Source: Promethearchaeota archaeon (GTDB lineage: Archaea; Asgardarchaeota; Lokiarchaeia; Sigyniarchaeales; SOKP01). From it: a stretch of DNA of 5,578 nucleotides. The DNA is taken from the NCBI GenBank assembly GCA_004524385.1, contig SDNM01000123.1, forward strand, positions 1 to 5,578. Reading direction: 5' to 3'. This document shows, piece by piece, positions 1 to 5,578 of this stretch (the first letter of the stretch is position 1; each line of letters begins with the position of its first letter). The notes under the pieces were generated by a model. The model saw only the letters and a list, made by a program, of their open reading frames with translations. It ran no database searches and was not told the origin of the DNA. Made by a program: the position numbers and the translations under genes.

Positions 1-828
1 AATCAGCCTTATAATTACGATTTTAATGGATCATTAAAATTTGAAAGCCTTATGCAGAGATTTATTAACCACTTTAAAAATAACATAAATAAAATAAATT
101 TCATTGAAAAAGATTTTATTTTGGTATGGCTTAATTATGATTACAAGGAGATTTATAGATTTTCAAGTGATATTTTTGAAATATTTGATTTATTCATTAA
201 AATTCCAGTATTGAATAGATTTGAACGTGAGACCGTTCTCAGGAATTTTTCAGAAAAAAATACAAAAATAGTTTTTGATATTAATGCCGTTATTAATTCC
301 ACTGAAAATTGGGAAGTCAAGGATATAAAGCAATTGTTAAAAATTGCGATTTTTAAGCATCATTTAAATTCTGATTTGAATACCGTAAGCAATGAGATTA
401 CTGATACCATAATAGATCTCATTGAAACAGGAGAATTTATCCCATCAACAGTTATAAATGATAGAGTAACGATGATAAAAGATAAGACTGAAGATATAGT
501 TCAAGATACGACCGTTCAGAGTACTGAAGTTAAAGAAAAAGATATTAAGAATTTACTGGATAAAGATGCAATTCTTAATGGAATACGTGAAATGGGTGTT
601 TCAGAATTTATGCTTAACCAATTATATGAAAATGCGGCTTCAAAGAATTATAATGAGTTATTGATTATTATTGATAAACTACAGAAGAATGAAGTTCTAG
701 AGGATAATGAAAGAAAAATTTTAGCGAGATATCCTTTCATTTTAAACGATTCTCCTAATATTGCAAATCTAAATTTGGAGAAAGCTAAGAAAAGGGTAGA
801 TCTTTTGAAGAACGCATTTGGAAAATAA
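1..828 (+). CDS. Hypothetical protein, 5'-partial, upstream of smc
   Basis: I do not recognise this protein family. The reading frame is open from base 1: 17 sense codons, ending in the residues KFESL, precede the first ATG at 52. The gene therefore probably starts outside the window, and the 258 residues from that ATG are a C-terminal part. The ATG has no Shine-Dalgarno sequence before it. Counting from it, residues 1-125 are mostly helical with aromatic and hydrophobic patches (for example LVWLNYDYKEIYRF). Residues about 138-165 are a polar linker rich in Thr, Asp, Lys and Val, and residues 165-258 form a second, mostly helical domain. There are no signal peptide, membrane segments, Cys clusters or nucleotide-binding motifs in the visible part. 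It lies 27 bases ahead of smc on the same strand and is probably co-transcribed, which suggests (by inference only) an accessory or regulatory role for the SMC complex. The coding call is firm; the function is unknown. Confidence 0.85.
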   Translation, partial: NQPYNYDFNGSLKFESLMQRFINHFKNNINKINFIEKDFILVWLNYDYKEIYRFSSDIFEIFDLFIKIPVLNRFERETVLRNFSEKNTKIVFDINAVINSTENWEVKDIKQLLKIAIFKHHLNSDLNTVSNEITDTIIDLIETGEFIPSTVINDRVTMIKDKTEDIVQDTTVQSTEVKEKDIKNLLDKDAILNGIREMGVSEFMLNQLYENAASKNYNELLIIIDKLQKNEVLEDNERKILARYPFILNDSPNIANLNLEKAKKRVDLLKNAFGK

Positions 829-837
829 TAATAATAA
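826..837 (+). other. Four tandem in-frame TAA stop codons
   Basis: The upstream gene ends in TAA at 826-828, followed directly by three more in-frame TAA codons at 829-837. This either makes termination very tight or is simply a short TAA trinucleotide repeat in an AT-rich spacer. A run of six T residues follows at 839-844. Confidence 0.8.
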
Positions 838-855
838 GTTTTTTAAAGATAAATT

Positions 856-3800
856 ATGAGTAGTAAAGGCCAATTTAAGGAAAATCTCATTGATGGAGTA
901 TATATTAGAAAGGTTATTTTAGAGAATTTCTTATCGTTTCAAAGGGATGAGGTAGATTTTGAAAAGGGAAAATTTTGTTTAATAATCGGTCCTAATTGGT
1001 CGGGAAAAACTTCCATTTACCAAGCGATTAAATTTGGTTTAGGAAGCAATGAAAGAGACGAGCGCTACTCAAGATGGTCGGACTTTATTAGACATGGTCA
1101 AAATCATGCAATGGTTGAGATCCATATTCAAAACCAAGATGAGCTAATCCAAGTTAGAAGAACTGTTATAAGAGGACATTCACCATACTTTTCAATCAAG
1201 AGAAGTGATGATGCCGATTTTAAGCGGATACATGTTCAAGAACTTCAAGAATTAATTAAAGATTTGAATTATAATCCTGATAATCATTTTGCGTTCGTAA
1301 GCCAGGGAAAAATTGATTTAATTAAAAATTTAAAACCAACTGAATTATGTACTTTTCTTGAGGAAGGCATTGGACTTAAAGGATTACGAGAAGAGATCTT
1401 ACAACAGAAAAAAAATGTTCTTAGCATGAACAAGGAATTACAGTCCATTTCTAACAAGAGGAATGTTCTCAATATAAGCTTGGAATTATTACAACCTAAG
1501 CTTGAACGCTTGGAACAGAAAAAAAAATTGGTCGAAATCAAGAATGGCTATGAAGATGAGCTTTTATGGGCAAATAGATATAAGTTACAAGATGAAATAA
1601 AAACTCTAAAAAGAAATATCCTAAAACTTCAAGTAGATATTGATGAAGTTAAGAAATCTAAGGCAAATATTGAAAAGTCTATTAAAATCGTGGAGGAACA
1701 GATATTAAAAATAGATGAGAACGTTAATAATCTTTCAGTTCAGATTGGAGAGAAAAAATTTAGGAAAAAGCAATTAATCGATAAAATTCAGAATTGGCAG
1801 AATGAGAAAGTAAGAAAGAAACAGGAACTTGATCTATTATCAGATAAAATCTCCAAATTAGAAAAAGTCTTGAATAATTATAAGAGCCAAAAAACAAGTA
1901 TCGACAATGAGATTAAGATTATTAATCAAGAAAAAACCAATATAGAAACTAGGATCGATAACCTCATAAAAGAGCAGAACACGCTAACACAAAAAATAAA
2001 GCGTAATGAAGAATTCTTGGCAAAATATAATCAATTGATTTCTGATAAAAAGGAAAAGAAAACTCTAATTCAACAAAACAATGATGAAATAAAAAGTCTA
2101 AATAATGAGATCAGCCAAATATTTCAGAGTTTTAAGGATATTGAGCATAAATTAGAAAAACATAAATGGTTTTTAGAAAATCCAACGAAAAATCTTTTAT
2201 CTAAACTTGATCAAGAATTAAAGGTAGCTAGGAATGAGCTTTTTACGCTTGATACCAATATTCAAGACCTCGAAAGAGAAAAATATAAAAAGATAAATAG
2301 ATTAAAGCCTCTGCAAGTTTCTCTGAGGGAGCGGCGTATAATTCTTCCGTCTCAGATTACGATTCTAAAAGAGGAAATAAGAAAGCGAGAGCTTAATGTA
2401 AAGGGTCCCATTATTGAATATTTAAAATATGACGATAGGTTATCCTATGCGATAGAATCTGTCTTGGGGGAAAAGTTATTATATAGCTTTATTGCAGATA
2501 ATTGGGATACATTGGAATTATTAAAAAGACTTAAAAACAAATATAAAGCATATTGTAACATTTATGTTCCTAAAGAGCAAAAAATCTCACCTTTACCTTC
2601 AATAACTGGTTCTGGTGTAATAGGTTATTTAGCTGAGCTAATTAAAGTCATTGATAATGATATAGATATTAAAAAAGTATTATATTCAAAAATAAAAAAC
2701 TGTTTAGTGGTTAAGGATTATCGTTCTGGAAAAGAAACGTATCAAAAATACAATTTTAAAGGAAAATGTGTAACCTTAAAAGGAGAGCAGATAATTTCTT
2801 ATAAGTATGTCTATGAAACTCCATTTTTAAAGAATTTAAAAGGCCTATTAAGTGCGGGGACACAAGAAGAACAAGCAAGCAAATTAGAGTCTGAAATAAG
2901 CGCGTTAAATGAACGAATATTAGAATTAAGAGTTCAAGCTTCAAAATTGGATGAAAAACAGCGAGATTTATTTGGGAAAAAAGAAACTTTCAACGATTTA
3001 TTATATAGTTTTAATCAAAGACAACGATTAACTGCAAAAAAGAACAATTTATATGACCAACGTTCAAAATTGGCTGATGTAAATAATTCGATTCAGGAAG
3101 AAATCAAGATATTAAATACTTCAATAAAAAAGTTAGAATCCCAAAAAGATCCCGAATTTTTTAAATGGAATAAGAGAATAAAGAAAATTCCCGAAGAATT
3201 AAATAATCTTAATGATGAAAAGAAAAAATGGGATAAATCATTAATAGAAAAGCAGGAAATTCTTAACGAAGTCGCTTCACGATTGAAAACACACAGAGAT
3301 GTCTTGAATGAAATTAAAAAGGAATTTAAGACAAATCAAGATGTTTTCCAGAAGGCAGATAATGAAGCATTTGAAGTATATCGAGAATTAGAAGCTATCG
3401 ATGATGAACTTAATTCTATTGATGAGCAGATGGTAAATCTGAAGGAAGAAAAAAGCAAAATTTTAGAAGAGAAAAGAGCTTTAGATAAAACTAACCTTCA
3501 AATAAGTCTTAATTTAGAACAAGAAAATACCCAATTAAATTATTCTAAACAAGAATTAGAAACTAAAGAAGAAGATTTAGAACGAATTAATACTAAAATC
3601 GGACCATTAATCTCTAAAGAAGAAATTAAGATTCGCCCTATAGAAGAAATTAAAAATGATATTTTACTAATCGATAAAAAATTGATGAAATATTTAGATG
3701 TCGACGATTCCATTTTAGTTGAAAAGGATCAGATATTAGAGGGATTAAAGGAAATCTCATTAAACCAAAAGGAATTAGAAAAGGATATTAAAGCGGCTCT

Positions 3801-4308
3801 AAATACAGAAAAGAAAATGGAAACAACTTATAATGATAAGTTTAAAGTAGTTCTCAATGATTTAAAAACCAAAATTAATCGAAAATTTAAATCATCTCAA
3901 ATCAATGAATATTGCTCTCTTGAATTAATAGGTGATTTTGAGGAATTGGGTGTAGATATTAAAGCTTCAACTACAAAAAAGCAGCTTGTATCATGTTCAG
4001 CTTTAAGCGGAGGCCAAGTTTCGATGATATCTATTTGTTTAATGCTTTCTTTGCAGGAGATAAAACCTTCTCCTCTATGTATGTTTGATGAGGCGGCTAT
4101 GTTTCTTGATGACAAAAATTCGGAAGCAGTTTATCAAATGATAAAAGCTACTTTGGAAGAAAATCCTGCCATTCAATTATTTCTATTTTTACCTACATCC
4201 TCAAAATCGTTGTATTTACTCGCGGATAAAATAATTGGTGTGGCGAGAGTTGGAAAAAATGAGGTTTCAACAATATTCAAACCAAAAATTATAAAGAAAA
4301 AGCATTAA
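856..4308 (+). CDS. smc: SMC-family chromosome segregation ATPase
   Basis: SMC proteins are ATPases that dimerise through a hinge and, with a kleisin, form rings that extrude or entrap DNA. The domains are in full canonical order over 1150 residues, a normal family length. The N-terminal head has a Walker A at residues 45-52 (GPNWSGKT) and a Q-loop at 147-152 (FVSQGK, Gln150). The first coiled coil spans about 180-505, the hinge about 511-655 (starting near GPIIEYLK) and the second coil about 668-1000. The C-terminal head has the signature LSGGQ at 1050-1054, a Walker B with Asp1078 and catalytic Glu1079 (CMFDEA), and a D-loop at 1084-1086 (LDD). All ATPase essentials are present, so it should be active. 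Oddities are Trp48 in the P-loop where Gly is usual, Gln1054 where Glu is usual, no switch-region His (FLPTSS at 1111-1116), and a hinge without the typical Gly-Gly. Several head motifs look closer to SMC5/6 than to SMC1-4. The ATG at 856 has no clear Shine-Dalgarno sequence. The 13 residues before the first strand (YIRKVILENF) fit the family. There is no CxxC zinc hook, so it is not Rad50. Confidence 0.97.
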   Translation: MSSKGQFKENLIDGVYIRKVILENFLSFQRDEVDFEKGKFCLIIGPNWSGKTSIYQAIKFGLGSNERDERYSRWSDFIRHGQNHAMVEIHIQNQDELIQVRRTVIRGHSPYFSIKRSDDADFKRIHVQELQELIKDLNYNPDNHFAFVSQGKIDLIKNLKPTELCTFLEEGIGLKGLREEILQQKKNVLSMNKELQSISNKRNVLNISLELLQPKLERLEQKKKLVEIKNGYEDELLWANRYKLQDEIKTLKRNILKLQVDIDEVKKSKANIEKSIKIVEEQILKIDENVNNLSVQIGEKKFRKKQLIDKIQNWQNEKVRKKQELDLLSDKISKLEKVLNNYKSQKTSIDNEIKIINQEKTNIETRIDNLIKEQNTLTQKIKRNEEFLAKYNQLISDKKEKKTLIQQNNDEIKSLNNEISQIFQSFKDIEHKLEKHKWFLENPTKNLLSKLDQELKVARNELFTLDTNIQDLEREKYKKINRLKPLQVSLRERRIILPSQITILKEEIRKRELNVKGPIIEYLKYDDRLSYAIESVLGEKLLYSFIADNWDTLELLKRLKNKYKAYCNIYVPKEQKISPLPSITGSGVIGYLAELIKVIDNDIDIKKVLYSKIKNCLVVKDYRSGKETYQKYNFKGKCVTLKGEQIISYKYVYETPFLKNLKGLLSAGTQEEQASKLESEISALNERILELRVQASKLDEKQRDLFGKKETFNDLLYSFNQRQRLTAKKNNLYDQRSKLADVNNSIQEEIKILNTSIKKLESQKDPEFFKWNKRIKKIPEELNNLNDEKKKWDKSLIEKQEILNEVASRLKTHRDVLNEIKKEFKTNQDVFQKADNEAFEVYRELEAIDDELNSIDEQMVNLKEEKSKILEEKRALDKTNLQISLNLEQENTQLNYSKQELETKEEDLERINTKIGPLISKEEIKIRPIEEIKNDILLIDKKLMKYLDVDDSILVEKDQILEGLKEISLNQKELEKDIKAALNTEKKMETTYNDKFKVVLNDLKTKINRKFKSSQINEYCSLELIGDFEELGVDIKASTTKKQLVSCSALSGGQVSMISICLMLSLQEIKPSPLCMFDEAAMFLDDKNSEAVYQMIKATLEENPAIQLFLFLPTSSKSLYLLADKIIGVARVGKNEVSTIFKPKIIKKKH

Positions 4309-4956
4309 ATGATAGAAGATAATCTTTTAGAGGAATTAGATAAGAGAATAAAGGATGTTCACGATGGTATTCTCGAAGGTAAGATTTCACTCTTAGATTT
4401 GGATTTAGTTCCAATGTTTAATCAAATAAGAGATACTTTAAACATTGATAATCTTGATAAAGAATCGTTAATCTACAAACATACATGTGATATTCTTAAC
4501 CAAAAGTTTGATGAGCTTAAAAAGTTGCTGAGTTCATTAGATACTCAAGAAAAGTTCACACAATATATGAATTCAAAACCAAGCGACGCCGAAATATATG
4601 ATTTATTTGAAGGATGTTGGAGTATGATCTTCACATTAGATGCTCTCTCCATGGACTTTTTAGAGATTTCAAAAGAAAGACTAAGTAAACTCATAAGGGA
4701 GTCATATTCTATTGAACATTTACAAAAGACGGATGAAGGAGGCGATTTTATATTGGAAGTTCCAAAACTCAAATTTTCTGAAAAGATGATGGAATTCTTT
4801 AATTCCATTCAAGGTAAATTACCGTGCTCGTTCGACGTGATTTTTACGGATGATTCAGATCAAATGGAAATTTTTGAAAAGTTCGTCTTTCTTTTACATC
4901 TTCTTCAATTAGGCATAATTAAATATCAAAAAGAAACAAATACTTTATATAAATAA
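4309..4956 (+). CDS. scpA: Kleisin subunit, ScpA family (divergent)
   Basis: This is probably the kleisin that bridges the two SMC heads and carries the kite subunit. It is 215 residues long, slightly short for ScpA (commonly about 230-270). The N-terminal part has LLEELDKRI followed by GKISLLDLDLVPMFNQI (residues 24-40). This matches the ScpA pattern of a helix and then a 'k.di.di.i..i..qy' segment that contacts the SMC neck, although the classic GPLDLLL motif is missing. Residues about 50-130 are helical linker. Residues about 155-215 look like the C-terminal winged helix that binds the SMC head cap: FSEKMMEFFNSI, then FEKFVFLLHLLQLGIIKYQ, comparable to the ScpA 'v.tFLAlLEL.k.g.i...Q' signature. 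The ATG directly follows the smc TAA (4306-4308) with no spacer and no Shine-Dalgarno sequence, so translation is probably coupled by termination-reinitiation. Position between smc and a ScpB-like gene strongly supports the call; sequence similarity alone is modest. Confidence 0.78.
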   Translation: MIEDNLLEELDKRIKDVHDGILEGKISLLDLDLVPMFNQIRDTLNIDNLDKESLIYKHTCDILNQKFDELKKLLSSLDTQEKFTQYMNSKPSDAEIYDLFEGCWSMIFTLDALSMDFLEISKERLSKLIRESYSIEHLQKTDEGGDFILEVPKLKFSEKMMEFFNSIQGKLPCSFDVIFTDDSDQMEIFEKFVFLLHLLQLGIIKYQKETNTLYK

Positions 4957-4960
4957 GGAG
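4955..4960 (+). promoter_or_regulatory. Shine-Dalgarno sequence for the ScpB-like gene
   Basis: AAGGAG overlaps the last two bases of the kleisin TAA stop. It is complementary to the 3' end of prokaryotic 16S rRNA and is the only strong ribosome binding site in the window. A TTG at 4961 abuts it with no spacer and cannot be the start. The next in-frame candidate, TTG at 4973, is 12 bases away, and an ATG lies at 4994. Confidence 0.7.
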
Positions 4961-4972
4961 TTGGTTTATAAA

Positions 4973-5494
4973 TTGAATGAAATATCAATTTTAATGCATT
5001 TATTAAGTAATAAAATAGGATTACATCAAGTTGGAGCTACAGAAGAACAAGTTCTGCAAGCATTGAATATTACAGGGAAGAATAGAACATATTATTTTCA
5101 AGATTTACTCACCAATTTATCTAAATATATAGAACCTTTAGGATTAGAGGTGAAATATAATCCTATAGACTCACACTGGTTTCTTTCTTTTGATTCTGAA
5201 ATTTCAGATACTATTTCTGCTAATCCGTTCGAAGGAAAACCAAGATTAGCTGCGACATTATTCTGTGTGCTTGTCTGCTGTCTTCAAAATGCGGGTATTG
5301 GAAAAATTCAGGATATTAAAAAACTGCGAAATAAAAAGAATATACACGAAGATTTGAAAGAGTGAGAACAATTCGGGTATATTGAAATATCGAAAAATGC
5401 TTCTCAAATGCAATTGACACCATTAATAGGCTATCAATTGAATATGGAGAAATTATTCATTAAGATGGCTTTAAAATTGAAAAAATTAGAATAA
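4973..5494 (+). CDS. scpB: ScpB-like kite protein, interrupted by in-frame TGA
   Basis: This is probably the kite subunit (tandem winged-helix protein) that dimerises and binds the kleisin. From TTG 4973 the frame gives 130 residues, then TGA at 5363-5365, then 42 further sense codons to TAA at 5492-5494, for a total of 173 positions (ScpB is usually about 180-200). The first winged helix covers residues about 1-75. The second starts at PRLAATLFCVLVCCLQNAG and includes GKIQDIKKLRNKKNIHEDLKE, which parallels the ScpB stretch 'aaLe.LaiIay.qp.tr.eI..irg...d..l..L'. The post-TGA codons (EQFGYIEIS..., LTPLIGYQLN) complete this domain's recognition helix and wing, so stopping at 5365 would remove its core. 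The TGA sits where a hydrophobic residue, most likely Leu (TTA or TTG), is expected in a helix. It could be a true nonsense mutation, a sequencing or assembly error, or recoding. The start is uncertain: TTG 4973 fits the Shine-Dalgarno sequence best, though with a long spacer; a simple stop-to-stop reading gives TTG 4961 to 5365. Confidence 0.75.
5363..5365 (+). other. In-frame TGA inside the ScpB-like gene
   Basis: The codons around it read K-E-(TGA)-E-Q-F-G-Y-I-E-I, which becomes a textbook winged-helix segment if TGA is replaced by a Leu codon (TTA to TGA is one base change). All three downstream-complete frames here (upstream gene, smc, kleisin), and the extended ScpB-like frame itself, end in TAA, so TGA is not otherwise used as a stop in this window. 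Confidence 0.85.
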
Positions 5495-5506
5495 GTATGT
5501 AAGAAA

Positions 5507-5523
5507 AGATTAATCTGTTTTTT
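5507..5523 (+). terminator. Possible T-rich transcription terminator
   Basis: A perfect 10-base palindrome (AGATTAATCT, 5507-5516) is followed by G and six T residues (5518-5523), and a second T run lies at 5539-5543. This is 13 bases after the TAA that ends the extended ScpB-like frame. Archaeal termination often needs only T runs, so this fits the end of the operon. The palindrome has no room for a proper loop, so a bacterial-type hairpin is unlikely. Confidence 0.4.
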
Positions 5524-5578
5524 AATTACTCGTACAAATTTTTAATATCATTTCGGCAACAACGTTATTATAGGATTC
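5522..5578 (-). CDS. Possible C-terminal end of a convergent gene (tentative)
   Basis: On the minus strand a frame is open from the right edge for 18 codons (ending NVVAEMILKICTSN) to a TAA at 5522-5524. The inward stretch is slightly richer in G+C than the spacer, and a convergent gene meeting the operon at T-rich sequence would be a normal arrangement. Eighteen codons can stay open by chance, and a plus-strand frame is also open here, so this is only a hint. No family can be named. Confidence 0.22.
   Translation of the reverse strand, partial: ESYNNVVAEMILKICTSN

Noticed and set aside
1284..1541. Minus-strand open frames at 1284-1541, 2756-2944, 3897-4115 and 4545-4808
   Set aside because: They lie wholly inside smc and the kleisin gene, have low-complexity translations rich in Phe, Leu, Ser and Cys typical of antisense shadows, and lack ribosome sites or recognisable domains.
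1540..2360. Repeat-like A-rich stretches in smc
   Set aside because: They reflect Lys, Glu, Asn and Ile codons of the coiled coil; no exact direct repeats, CRISPR units or inverted-repeat mobile element ends were found.
2386..2820. Rad50, Sph1 or coalescin-type SMC-related protein with a zinc hook
   Set aside because: The middle of the coil holds a globular SMC hinge of about 145 residues. Its cysteines (567, 616, 638) are far apart and form no CxxC.
856..4956. Wadjet (JetABCD) or MukBEF/MksBEF-type defence or condensin operon
   Set aside because: Those systems run kleisin, kite, SMC, and Wadjet adds a JetD TOPRIM nuclease. Here the order is SMC, kleisin, kite, the kleisin is small and ScpA-like, and the visible upstream gene shows no nuclease motif.
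5340..5400. Frameshift at the end of the ScpB-like gene
   Set aside because: The domain continues in exactly the same frame after the TGA, so a single-codon change explains the break without any insertion or deletion.
4973..5494. Wholesale reassignment of TGA to a sense codon
   Set aside because: Only one in-frame TGA is seen across the window, and Trp is written TGG repeatedly (for example at SMC residues 48, 74, 238, 314, 438, 550, 771, 792).

Overview
The window is AT-rich (about 30% GC by eye) and holds one compact gene set, all on the + strand: a hypothetical gene entering from the left edge, then smc, a kleisin (ScpA family) and a kite/winged-helix protein (ScpB family). Compactness, no introns, heavy use of ATA, AGA and AAA codons, and a prokaryotic SMC-ScpA-ScpB order point to a low-GC prokaryote. 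My best guess is an archaeon, possibly of the Asgard (Lokiarchaeia-like) group. That guess rests on composition, ORF style and an SMC head that resembles the eukaryotic SMC5/6 branch; no rRNA or other taxonomic marker is present.

Layout: 1-828 is the 3' part of a gene of unknown function, open at the left edge and ended by four consecutive in-frame TAA codons. After a 27-base gap comes the 1150-residue SMC ATPase (856-4308), with Walker A, Q-loop, coiled coil, hinge, coiled coil, signature and Walker B all in order. The kleisin (4309-4956) starts on the base after the smc stop codon. The ScpB-like gene follows a strong Shine-Dalgarno sequence that overlaps the kleisin stop. Its frame is broken by one in-frame TGA (5363-5365) but continues for 42 more codons to a TAA at 5492-5494, and those codons complete its second winged-helix domain. 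From 5495 to the edge there are T-rich terminator-like runs and perhaps the tail of a convergent gene.

Together the last three genes would encode a complete SMC loop-extrusion or chromosome-organising complex: an SMC dimer, a kleisin bridging the heads, and a kite dimer bound to the kleisin. The left-hand gene is a candidate co-transcribed accessory factor. The most notable points are the SMC5/6-like head motifs joined to a kleisin-kite pair, an unusual Trp in the Walker A loop, a hinge without its usual glycine pair, and the in-frame TGA in the ScpB-like gene.
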